Positions 1-7,984 of a stretch of 57,362 nt of DNA are shown here, piece after piece (the first letter of the stretch is position 1; each line of letters opens with the position of its first letter). This DNA is from Campylobacteraceae bacterium. Lineage in GTDB: Bacteria > Campylobacterota > Campylobacteria > Campylobacterales > Sulfurovaceae. The position numbers were made by a program, and so were the translations under genes. Under the pieces are notes generated by a model. It saw only the letters and a list, made by a program, of their open reading frames with translations, did not search any database and had not been told where the DNA came from. The stretch is from the NCBI GenBank assembly GCA_026986355.1, contig JALSOO010000030.1, forward strand, positions 1 through 57,362, read 5' to 3'.

Positions 1-874
1 CCTCTTTTATACAAACAGTAGCTAATGCTGTATAAAAGGTCAATAGAATACCTGCTGAAACGACAGCTAATACTAAGTAGAAGAAATCACGTTTCCATAG
101 AAATAGTATTAAAAAAAGTGTACTCAATATAGTTAAAGAGTATTTTTTTAGCTTTTCAAAGCTATCATCTTTGGGATTTAGGTCTGTCTGTGCAGCTACT
201 GTTCCATCATGAAGTTTAATAATGAGTGTTTTTTCTACAAAAGTATCTTTTGTTGTATCAAAATAGGTAAAGGTTAATTTTTTATCTTTTGCAGGAAGTA
301 CGATATAGTAGTCTATCTCCATTTTTGAACCGATACGTTTTGCATTTTCTACACCATCTTTTAGTGCTGAAGGTATATAAATATCTTCTAAATTTGCATC
401 ATGTGCCTCTAATGAGATAGCAATAAGATTGGTATCTTTATCAAAAACAGATACTTGATGGTTCTTTATCTTTAGACCAGAGGCAATTACTCCTGAAAAG
501 TTTTTAGATTTAGGTAGTTGTTTTACAGGTATTTTTACTCCATCAAGTACTTTTTCATTTCCATTTAGTGTTACTGTTATTCGTGGTATTATAAATAGTC
601 TATCTGTAGTTTTAAAGTAGAAGGTATAAAAAGTTTTAGTTTCGTTCTTGATTATTTCAGGATTTTTTAGAATAGGGGTCTCGTCTCCTAAAAAATTAAA
701 GCTTATATGAGGATTTTGACTAGAGGAGGTTACTATAAAACTTATAGGAAAAATCTGTTTTGCATAAACCTTTTTAGGAACATATGAAAATGCTACATCA
801 TCTGCATGAAGTAGCGAAATAAGTGTTGAAAAAAATAGTACAATAGATAAAAAAAATGATTTTTTACTTTGCAT
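1..874 (-). CDS. Exported membrane protein of unknown function (partial, C-terminus outside window)
   Basis: Not a family I can name. Reading from ATG at 874-872, 291 codons stay open to the window edge. Residues 1-24 form a signal peptide (hydrophobic core FFLSIVLFFSTLISLL, then HADD). About 220 residues follow that look like beta-rich extracytoplasmic sequence, then two hydrophobic segments near residues 246-260 and 263-286 separated by WKRD. This places the bulk in the periplasm, anchored by C-terminal helices, with more protein to come. The start overlaps the purQ stop by one base (TAATG), so it is translationally coupled to the purine operon. BatD-like proteins have a similar layout, but that is only a guess from the topology. 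Confidence 0.75.
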   Translation of the reverse strand, partial: MQSKKSFFLSIVLFFSTLISLLHADDVAFSYVPKKVYAKQIFPISFIVTSSSQNPHISFNFLGDETPILKNPEIIKNETKTFYTFYFKTTDRLFIIPRITVTLNGNEKVLDGVKIPVKQLPKSKNFSGVIASGLKIKNHQVSVFDKDTNLIAISLEAHDANLEDIYIPSALKDGVENAKRIGSKMEIDYYIVLPAKDKKLTFTYFDTTKDTFVEKTLIIKLHDGTVAAQTDLNPKDDSFEKLKKYSLTILSTLFLILFLWKRDFFYLVLAVVSAGILLTFYTALATVCIKE

Positions 875-1548
875 TAAGCGATTAGCCCCTCAAGCATTTT
901 TATACCATCATCTGAACCCAATATCGTCTCTAATGCACGTTCTGGATGTGGCATTAGCCCAAATACATTTTTGTTTTTATTGCAAATACCTGCAATAGAG
1001 TTAACTGAACCATTTACAATAACTGTTTCTGCTTTTTCATTAGAGTATTGTAGTAAAATCTGTTGATTTGCTTCAAGTTCATTATATCCCTCTTCATCAA
1101 TATAGTAGTTGCCATCAGCATGAGCGATAGGTATATTAAGAAGTTCATCTTTTTCACATTTTTGTAAAAAACTGTTTGAGTTATTTACTACTTTTAGTGT
1201 TTGAAATTTTGAGATAAAATGAAGACCGATATTTCTTTTTAATGCTCCAGGTAGAAGACCAACTTCTGTTAAGATTTGAAAACCATTGCAGATACCCAAT
1301 ACTTCTCCTCCCTTATCTGCAAATGTAAGAACATCTTTCATAATAGGAGAGAATTTAGCAATTGCACCAGAACGTAAGTAATCTCCATATGAGAATCCAC
1401 CTGCTATTACTAGCAAGTCAGTCTCTTGTGGTAGTTTCTCCTCTTTGTGCCATACAATGGTTGTGCTACAACCAAGTTTTTCAAACGCATATTTGGTATC
1501 TAAATCACAGTTTGTTCCTGGAAATTGTAATATTGCTACATGTTTCAT
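874..1548 (-). CDS. purQ: Phosphoribosylformylglycinamidine synthase, glutaminase subunit PurQ
   Basis: Class I glutamine amidotransferase that supplies ammonia to PurL for FGAR to FGAM conversion, the fourth step of purine synthesis, in the cytoplasm. At 224 residues it matches the stand-alone PurQ size. The N-terminus (AILQFPGTNCD) is typical, the nucleophile is Cys87 in LGICNGFQ, and His201/Glu203 in MPHPER complete the triad. It overlaps purS by one base and follows purC-purS, so the three are one transcript. Its separate existence with PurS indicates a small-type PurL encoded elsewhere, as in Campylobacterota and Gram-positives, not the single-chain PurL of gammaproteobacteria. Confidence 0.97.
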   Translation of the reverse strand: MKHVAILQFPGTNCDLDTKYAFEKLGCSTTIVWHKEEKLPQETDLLVIAGGFSYGDYLRSGAIAKFSPIMKDVLTFADKGGEVLGICNGFQILTEVGLLPGALKRNIGLHFISKFQTLKVVNNSNSFLQKCEKDELLNIPIAHADGNYYIDEEGYNELEANQQILLQYSNEKAETVIVNGSVNSIAGICNKNKNVFGLMPHPERALETILGSDDGIKMLEGLIA

Positions 1549-1787
1549 TATAGTAACTCAATTTTATAATCTTCTATTACGGTATTGGCTAAAATCTCTT
1601 CAGCCATCTGTGTAACCTCTTTTATCGCCTCATCTCTATTGGTAGAAGTTAATTTCAGAACAATCTGTTTACCCATTCTAACATCTTGGACACCTTCAAA
1701 ATTCATGGCATCTAGTGCATGATGAATCGCTTTTCCTTGAGGGTCAAGAACGCCCTCTTTTAAAAATATATTTACAATTGCAGTCAT
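1548..1787 (-). CDS. purS: Phosphoribosylformylglycinamidine synthase subunit PurS
   Basis: Small structural subunit that bridges PurL and PurQ in the FGAM synthase complex. The 79-residue length and the pattern VNIFLKEGVLDPQGKAIHHA near the N-terminus, followed by VRMGKQIVLKL, are standard for PurS. Its stop overlaps the purQ start and its start overlaps the purC stop, each by one base, giving tight coupling that fits a stoichiometric complex. No catalytic residues are expected. Confidence 0.96.
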   Translation of the reverse strand: MTAIVNIFLKEGVLDPQGKAIHHALDAMNFEGVQDVRMGKQIVLKLTSTNRDEAIKEVTQMAEEILANTVIEDYKIELL

Positions 1788-2506
1788 TATTTCACTTCTC
1801 CTAAAATTCTATTTAGTACCTCTTGGTAGGCCACTTTTAGTCCACCAAGACCTTTTCTAAATCTATCTTTATCCATGCTTTCGCCTGTATTGCTATCCCA
1901 AAATCTAAAGTTATCAGGGCTAAGCTCATCAATCAAAATAATATTTCCATCACTATCTCGACCAAACTCCAATTTAAAGTCAATAAGATTCATCTCTTTA
2001 TCTGCAAAGAAATCTTTTAGAATTGTATTTATTCGTCTTGCCATAAAACGAATATAGTCTAACTCATCTATACTCTCTACTAGTTCCAATATAAGACAGT
2101 GTTGGTCATTGAGTTTTGGGTCTCCAAGTTCATCATTTTTATAATCAAACTCTACCAAGGTAAAGGGTAAAACTTTTCCATCTTCAATACCTAAATTACG
2201 GCTAAGAGAACCTGTAGCTATGTTTCTAACAATTACTTCAATACGAATAACATCACACTTTTTATGCAACATATTATTGTCATCTAACATCTCCACAAAG
2301 TGTGTTGGAATACCTTTGCTATTTAATAGCTTAAATAGTTGAGTAGAAATTTTATTATTTAATGCCCCTTTTCCCTCTTCACTAGATTTCTTCTCTCCAT
2401 TAAAAGCAGTTAAATCATCTTTGAATTCTGAAATAAGAAGATTTTCATCTTCTGTATGCCATATCTTTTTTGCTTTTCCTTCATATAGAAGTTCAGTTTT
2501 TCCCAT
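1787..2506 (-). CDS. purC: Phosphoribosylaminoimidazole-succinocarboxamide synthase
   Basis: SAICAR synthetase: joins aspartate to CAIR using ATP in purine synthesis. The 239 residues match the bacterial enzyme. Visible motifs are LLYEGKAKKIW at the N-terminus (nucleotide-binding strand), IEVIVRNIATGS in the middle, LIDFKLEFGRD and DELSPDNFRFWD towards the C-terminus. First gene of the purC-purS-purQ run; it starts 13 bases after the end of the S41 protease gene on the same strand, so it may be read through from there. Confidence 0.97.
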   Translation of the reverse strand: MGKTELLYEGKAKKIWHTEDENLLISEFKDDLTAFNGEKKSSEEGKGALNNKISTQLFKLLNSKGIPTHFVEMLDDNNMLHKKCDVIRIEVIVRNIATGSLSRNLGIEDGKVLPFTLVEFDYKNDELGDPKLNDQHCLILELVESIDELDYIRFMARRINTILKDFFADKEMNLIDFKLEFGRDSDGNIILIDELSPDNFRFWDSNTGESMDKDRFRKGLGGLKVAYQEVLNRILGEVK

Positions 2507-2519
2507 TTTTAGTATATCC

Positions 2520-3863
2520 TTATATCTGGTTTGTAATCATTAGTGCTTTTAAAATATCGACACCACTTTTTAGTTGGGCATCTTTATATAAATCATCTTC
2601 TGTAATAATTTTTTTATCTTTTTTATCTTTTTTACTATCTTTATGTACACCATCTACCTTTTCAAGCTCACTCTCTAGGTGTTTTTGTAAATCTTTCTCT
2701 TTTATAGAGATACCCTCTTCAGCTTTTTTAATCTCTCCATAAGAGACCTCAACATCAGGAGTAACTCCCACGGCTTGAATGGTTCTACCACTTGGTAGAT
2801 AGTATCGAGCAATAGTTAAACGTAAGGCTTCATCTTGGTTTATTGGCATGACTACTTGTACCGAACCTTTACCAAAAGTCTTTTTACCTACAATTACAGC
2901 ACGTTTATGGTCTTGTAGTGAACCTGATACAATCTCACTAGCAGAGGCAGAACCACCATTGACTAAAACTACAAGAGGTGTTTTGGTATCTGTATCTTCA
3001 CTTGTTGCATTATAGACAAGATTCTCTTCAGGAATTTTACCTTTTTGACTAACAATCGCTCCTTTTTTGACAAACATATCTACAACACCAATAGCTTGAT
3101 TTAGAAGTCCACCTGGGTTGTTTCGTAGGTCAATAATAATACCTTTTATACCCTTATGTTTTTTGATAGCTTTTCTCATACCATCTACAACTTTTTGGTC
3201 AAAAGAGGTAATTCGTAGATAGAGAATATCATCTCCAATAGTTTTGGAATAGACGGATTGAATCTCAATTATATCGCGAATTATTTTTATCTTTAATGGT
3301 TTACTTTCCCCTTTTCTTACAATGGTTAATACTATAGGGGTATTGGGTTTGCCACGCATAATAGATACAGCTTTATCTATAGTCATACCGATTGTTGCTT
3401 GATTATCAATTTTTAGAATAATGTCTCCAGCTTTTACTCCTGCTCTATCAGCAGGAGTTCCTTCAAGTGGAGCAATTACGGTTAATGCTCCATCTTTCAT
3501 ACCAACTGTAATCCCTAGTCCACCAAACTCTCCATGAGTTTGAACTTGTAACTCTTTTGTCTCTTTTTTATCCATAAAAGAAGAGTGAGCATCAAGATTA
3601 GAGAGCATTCCTTTGAGTGCATTATTTATTATATCACTGGTATTAATATCATCAACGTACTGTTCTTCTATTATTTGTACAATTTTTGTAAATTTTAGAT
3701 AAGCTTCTAATCTTGAAGTGTTTACAGACGATTCTTTTAACTCATTACTATCGGCATTTGCAGAGGTCGCAAAGATAAAAGAGGCAGTTACTGTAGATAG
3801 GAAGCCAAAGAGTATTGCTTTTTTATTTTTAATTATCATGTTAGTTGTTATTAATCCAATCAT
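2520..3863 (-). CDS. Periplasmic carboxyl-terminal processing protease (S41)
   Basis: Serine protease of the CtpA/Prc family, exported to the periplasm, where relatives trim or degrade cell-wall and envelope proteins. An uncleaved signal or signal peptide spans about residues 15-37 (ILFGFLSTVTASFIFATSANA). A PDZ domain follows at about 105-185 with the GLGITV carboxylate-binding loop, and then the tail-specific protease domain. The catalytic pair is Ser307 in GSASASE and Lys332 in TFGKGSVQ, spaced 25 apart as in Escherichia coli Prc. A Lys/Asp-rich linker lies near 400-425. The start may instead be the internal Met9 (3839); neither has a strong Shine-Dalgarno. Divergent from clpB. Confidence 0.93.
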   Translation of the reverse strand: MIGLITTNMIIKNKKAILFGFLSTVTASFIFATSANADSNELKESSVNTSRLEAYLKFTKIVQIIEEQYVDDINTSDIINNALKGMLSNLDAHSSFMDKKETKELQVQTHGEFGGLGITVGMKDGALTVIAPLEGTPADRAGVKAGDIILKIDNQATIGMTIDKAVSIMRGKPNTPIVLTIVRKGESKPLKIKIIRDIIEIQSVYSKTIGDDILYLRITSFDQKVVDGMRKAIKKHKGIKGIIIDLRNNPGGLLNQAIGVVDMFVKKGAIVSQKGKIPEENLVYNATSEDTDTKTPLVVLVNGGSASASEIVSGSLQDHKRAVIVGKKTFGKGSVQVVMPINQDEALRLTIARYYLPSGRTIQAVGVTPDVEVSYGEIKKAEEGISIKEKDLQKHLESELEKVDGVHKDSKKDKKDKKIITEDDLYKDAQLKSGVDILKALMITNQI

Positions 3864-3914
3864 TTTTATAGGAGCTACATTTTATCTAAAATTGATAAAA
3901 ATTTGATTATATTT

Positions 3915-3920
3915 ATTATA
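3915..3920 (-). promoter_or_regulatory. Candidate -10 box for the S41 protease gene
   Basis: TATAAT on the minus strand, about 50 bases upstream of the protease start in the divergent clpB intergenic region. The surroundings are AT-rich and no convincing -35 is seen, which is usual for sigma70 promoters of Campylobacterota. Confidence 0.4.
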
Positions 3921-3970
3921 AATAGATATAGTTTGCAACTAAAGTAGCATCTCTTTATATGAAAATTAAC

Positions 3971-3976
3971 TATAAT
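3971..3976 (+). promoter_or_regulatory. Candidate -10 box for clpB
   Basis: TATAAT 49 bases before the clpB start, followed by an AGGAG ribosome binding site seven bases ahead of the ATG. No CIRCE-type inverted repeat was found between this box and the gene, so HrcA control is not visible here. Confidence 0.5.
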
Positions 3977-4024
3977 ACAAGAAATAAATTTATTATATAT
4001 AGAGATAAAAATTAGGAGATAGAT

Positions 4025-6598
4025 ATGAGTATTTTAGAAAAGTTAACACATCAAATGAGTTCGTCAATAGAGTCGGGTCTCTCTTTGGCACTGCACAATA
4101 AAAATCAAGAGGTAGACCCACTTCATGTTCTTTGGGGATTGTTGACCAATACCAATTCACTTCTACATCAAGCATTTAATAAAATGGGTGTAGATAAATC
4201 AGCTATTGAGTTGGAGGTAAAGAGTCTTGTAAATAAACTCCCAACAGTATCATCAGTTACAAAAGAGACGATTCGTCTCTCACAAAAGCTTGTTGGCTCA
4301 CTGCAAGAGGCAGAGGGTGTAATGACTGCTAATGGAGATGAGTATCTATCAGTAGATACTTGGATTATTGCTAATATCTCTTCAGACTTTATTAAAAATA
4401 GTTTAGGCAATTATGTAGATTTATCCGAACTTCAAAAGACATTGGAGTCGATTCGTGGTGGAAAAACCATAGATTCTCAAAGTGGAGATGAATCCTTAGA
4501 TGCATTAGAGAAGTATGGTATAGATTTAAATCAAAAAGCATTAGATGGAGAGTTAGATCCTGTTATAGGACGTGATGAAGAGGTGCAAAGAATGATGCAG
4601 ATTCTTATCCGTAAAACTAAAAATAATCCAATTCTTATTGGAGAACCTGGTACAGGTAAGACTGCTATAGTAGAGGGATTAGCTCAGAGAATTGTCAACA
4701 AAGAGGTGCCATTAAGTCTACAAAAAATGCGTGTAATATCATTGGATATGACCAGATTAATTGCAGGTGCAAAATATAGAGGAGAGTTTGAAGAGAGATT
4801 AAAAGCTGTTGTTGATGAGGTACAAGGTAAGACAAATATTATCCTTTTTATTGATGAGATTCATACCATTATAGGAGCAGGTGCAAGTGAAGGTAGTATG
4901 GACGCTGCAAATATACTAAAACCAGCTCTTGCACGTGGAGAGTTACATACTATTGGAGCAACAACACTCAAAGAGTATCGAAAATATTTTGAAAAAGATA
5001 CAGCTCTTCAGAGACGTTTCCAACCTGTAAAGGTTGATGAACCATCAATAAATGAAGCTTTACAGATTTTACGAGGAATCAAAGAGCGTTTGGAGTCACA
5101 CCATAATGTAACAATTATGGACTCTGCATTAGTTTCAGCAGCGAAGCTTAGTGATAGATATATCACTGATAGATTTTTACCTGATAAAGCTATAGATTTG
5201 ATTGATGAAGCAGCAGCAGAACTAAAAATGGAGATAGAGAGTGAACCGACTGAACTTGCTAGAGTAAAGAGAGCCTTATCAACACTTCTTGTGGAAAAAG
5301 AGGCACTCAAAATGGAAGAGGGAGATAAAAACGCTTCACGATTAGCTGAAATTGGAAAAGAGTTAGCCGATTTAGAAGAGAAAAAGATATCTCTACAGAG
5401 TCAATTTGAGACAGAAAAAGAGGTTTTTAATCAGATTGCTACACTTAAGAGTGATATAGAATCGTTGCGAACCAAAGCTAGTATGTATCAAAGAGAGGGA
5501 GATTTCTCTAAAGTTGCAGAGATTACTCATGGAGCTATTCCTGAAAAAGAGAGAGAGGTAGTAGCTCTTGAAAATAGATGGAAAGAGATGATGAGAGAGG
5601 GTACTCTACTCAAAAACTCTGTTGATGAGGAGATGATAGCTACTATTGTAAGCCGTTGGACAGGTATCCCTGTAAACAAGATGTTGCAGAGTGATAAAGA
5701 TAAGATTCTAAATGTAGAGAAGATATTAAATCAAGAGGTTGTAGGGCAAAACGAAGCACTTCATGCAGTAGCTAGAGCAATTAAGCGTAACAAAGCAGGT
5801 CTTAGTGATACCAATCGTCCTATTGGTAGCTTTATGTTCCTTGGACCTACTGGTGTAGGTAAGACACAAGTAGCAAAAACATTAGCAAAGTTCTTATTTG
5901 ATAGCGAAAAAGCTCTGATTCGTATAGATATGAGTGAATATATGGAGAAACATGCAGCATCACGTCTAGTTGGAGCACCTCCAGGTTATGTAGGATATGA
6001 TGAGGGTGGACAACTTACAGAAGCAGTAAGAAGAAAACCATATTCGGTTGTACTCTTTGATGAGATAGAAAAAGCACACCCTGATGTCTTTAACACTCTA
6101 TTGCAAGTTCTTGATGATGGTCGTCTAACCGATAATAAAGGGGTCACAATAGATTTTAAAAATACGATTATTATTATGACCTCAAATATCGCTTCAGATA
6201 AGATTATGCAATTTAGTGATAAAAAAGAGAGAGAAAAAGCAGTTAATAATGAATTGAAACGACACTTTAAACCAGAATTTCTAAACCGTTTAGATGATGT
6301 TGTAATCTTTAATCCATTAGATTTAGAGGCGATTACTTCTATCGTTGATATACTCTTTAGCTCTATTCAGAAAAAACTAGCAGATAGAGATATTGATATT
6401 GAGTTAACACCTAAAGCTAAAGCCTATATTGCAGAGGTAGGATTTGACCCAGATTATGGAGCAAGACCACTAAAACGAGCCTTGTATGAAGAGGTAGAAG
6501 ATAGATTGGCTGAACTTATATTAGAGGATAAAGTAGTCGAGGGTTCTCATCTACTATTTGATGAGGTTAATGGAGAGATAGTTGTTAACATTAAATAG
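4025..6598 (+). CDS. clpB: ATP-dependent disaggregase ClpB
   Basis: Hexameric AAA+ chaperone that pulls polypeptides out of aggregates together with DnaK/DnaJ. The 857 residues match full-length ClpB. Order: Clp N domain (about 1-145), first nucleotide-binding domain with GEPGTGKT near residue 206 and IDEIHTI, a coiled-coil middle domain (about 400-525) rich in Glu/Lys that marks ClpB rather than ClpA/C, second nucleotide-binding domain with GPTGVGKT near residue 607 and LFDEIEKAHPD, and a C-terminal domain ending near VVNIK. Preceded by AGGAG. A beta-helix gene starts on the base after its stop codon. Confidence 0.98.
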   Translation: MSILEKLTHQMSSSIESGLSLALHNKNQEVDPLHVLWGLLTNTNSLLHQAFNKMGVDKSAIELEVKSLVNKLPTVSSVTKETIRLSQKLVGSLQEAEGVMTANGDEYLSVDTWIIANISSDFIKNSLGNYVDLSELQKTLESIRGGKTIDSQSGDESLDALEKYGIDLNQKALDGELDPVIGRDEEVQRMMQILIRKTKNNPILIGEPGTGKTAIVEGLAQRIVNKEVPLSLQKMRVISLDMTRLIAGAKYRGEFEERLKAVVDEVQGKTNIILFIDEIHTIIGAGASEGSMDAANILKPALARGELHTIGATTLKEYRKYFEKDTALQRRFQPVKVDEPSINEALQILRGIKERLESHHNVTIMDSALVSAAKLSDRYITDRFLPDKAIDLIDEAAAELKMEIESEPTELARVKRALSTLLVEKEALKMEEGDKNASRLAEIGKELADLEEKKISLQSQFETEKEVFNQIATLKSDIESLRTKASMYQREGDFSKVAEITHGAIPEKEREVVALENRWKEMMREGTLLKNSVDEEMIATIVSRWTGIPVNKMLQSDKDKILNVEKILNQEVVGQNEALHAVARAIKRNKAGLSDTNRPIGSFMFLGPTGVGKTQVAKTLAKFLFDSEKALIRIDMSEYMEKHAASRLVGAPPGYVGYDEGGQLTEAVRRKPYSVVLFDEIEKAHPDVFNTLLQVLDDGRLTDNKGVTIDFKNTIIIMTSNIASDKIMQFSDKKEREKAVNNELKRHFKPEFLNRLDDVVIFNPLDLEAITSIVDILFSSIQKKLADRDIDIELTPKAKAYIAEVGFDPDYGARPLKRALYEEVEDRLAELILEDKVVEGSHLLFDEVNGEIVVNIK

Positions 6599-7984
6599 AT
6601 GAAAATTCCTATTATTTTAGGGATATTATTTGTACTAATAGTATCCCCTTATTTTTTTAACGATAAAAGCTCTTCAACTCTTTATGTATCAGGAGATGGA
6701 ACAGGAGATTATAATTGTGATGGTTCAAAAGACCAGATAGAGATTAATATGGCATTAGAGCGTGTTGCTTTAGATAAGGAGTATAATATAGTACATCTTA
6801 AAGGTCCACATACTTATCTGGTAGACTCCTCAATCTTGATGAGTTCAGATACTATACTAGAAGGAGAACAAGGTGTAGTTATCAAACTTATAGATAATGC
6901 ACATTGGTCAAAGTTTAATTCTATTATTCGTCAAAAAGATTTTTCTTTGACTCAAGATTATATTGATGGAAAAAGATATAAAAATATTACTATACGCAAT
7001 TTTGAGATTAATGGTAATGCTAATAATCAGAAAGAACCAGCAGGTCAATCTTATTACTCTTTAATATTTTTTCAAAATACAACTCATATAAAAATATACA
7101 ATATGTATCTACATAATAATTTAAATGATGCCATTACTATTACAAGTGCAGGAGTGCAACCTATATATACGCATATTTATAATAACCGTATTAGTAGTGT
7201 AGGGCATGATGGTATATATATATTATGGTCAACTAATTTTGATATATATAATAATATTATTACAGGGCATAGAACAGATGCAGGTATACGAGTAGAGAAT
7301 GGTAGTGATTTTAAAATTTATAATAATACTATTGGAAATAATCCTGATAATGTATACTCTGGCTCTTCTGCAATTCAGATAGAATCAAAAGGAGATTTAT
7401 CTCTTCATAATGTTAGTATAACTGATAACTATCTATTTGGAGGTAGTTATTATCATGGTATTTGGTTAAATAGAACAACAAATAGTGGAGATTTAGAGTC
7501 TCATAGTGGTGTATCTATTACTAATAATATAATCTCTTCTTATCGCGGTTCAGGAGTTTATATTAATGGTTTTAATGATACTAATATCTCTAATAATATT
7601 ATTGAAGGAGATAAATCAAATTCTGATGCTATTGGAGCAGGAGTAACATTTACTACATATCCAAAAAGCAATATTAAAGGATTCAAAACCATAGTACGTG
7701 GTAATATCATTATCAATAATCCAAAATATGGGCTAGAGAATCTTGCACCAAATAACCATATATTTATATCAAATTATAACTATATCTATGGAAATAAGAG
7801 AGGAAATTACTTTAATACAGCATCAATAACGGATAGATATAAAGAGACAAATTTAAGTAGAGTTTTAAAAGACAAAGTCTATCCCATACTGCATAAAATA
7901 TGGAGAGAGGCAGAATCTAATAATAGTATTTATAATGGAGATATGGGTACAAAAAAAGCAAGAGAGTTGTATCATTTGCCATAA
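6599..7984 (+). CDS. Exported right-handed parallel beta-helix protein
   Basis: Residues 3-20 are a signal peptide or membrane anchor. The rest, from about residue 27, begins with TLYVSGDGTGDYNCDGSKDQ, a start common to pectate-lyase-like proteins. It continues as short repeats of the form ITNNIIS, IYNNTIG and ISNNIIEG, the Asn-ladder turns of a right-handed beta helix. Relatives include polysaccharide lyases, epimerases and surface adhesins; I see no catalytic signature that decides between these. It starts directly after the clpB stop with no gap, so it is expressed with clpB, and its last 13 bases overlap the end of the convergent wzc-like gene, which opens the polysaccharide locus. A role in modifying that polysaccharide is an inference from position only. 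Confidence 0.85.
   Translation: MKIPIILGILFVLIVSPYFFNDKSSSTLYVSGDGTGDYNCDGSKDQIEINMALERVALDKEYNIVHLKGPHTYLVDSSILMSSDTILEGEQGVVIKLIDNAHWSKFNSIIRQKDFSLTQDYIDGKRYKNITIRNFEINGNANNQKEPAGQSYYSLIFFQNTTHIKIYNMYLHNNLNDAITITSAGVQPIYTHIYNNRISSVGHDGIYILWSTNFDIYNNIITGHRTDAGIRVENGSDFKIYNNTIGNNPDNVYSGSSAIQIESKGDLSLHNVSITDNYLFGGSYYHGIWLNRTTNSGDLESHSGVSITNNIISSYRGSGVYINGFNDTNISNNIIEGDKSNSDAIGAGVTFTTYPKSNIKGFKTIVRGNIIINNPKYGLENLAPNNHIFISNYNYIYGNKRGNYFNTASITDRYKETNLSRVLKDKVYPILHKIWREAESNNSIYNGDMGTKKARELYHLP

Noticed and set aside
3977..4024. CIRCE heat-shock operator ahead of clpB
   Set aside because: No TTAGCACTC and matching GAGTGCTAA pair is present between the -10 box and the start.
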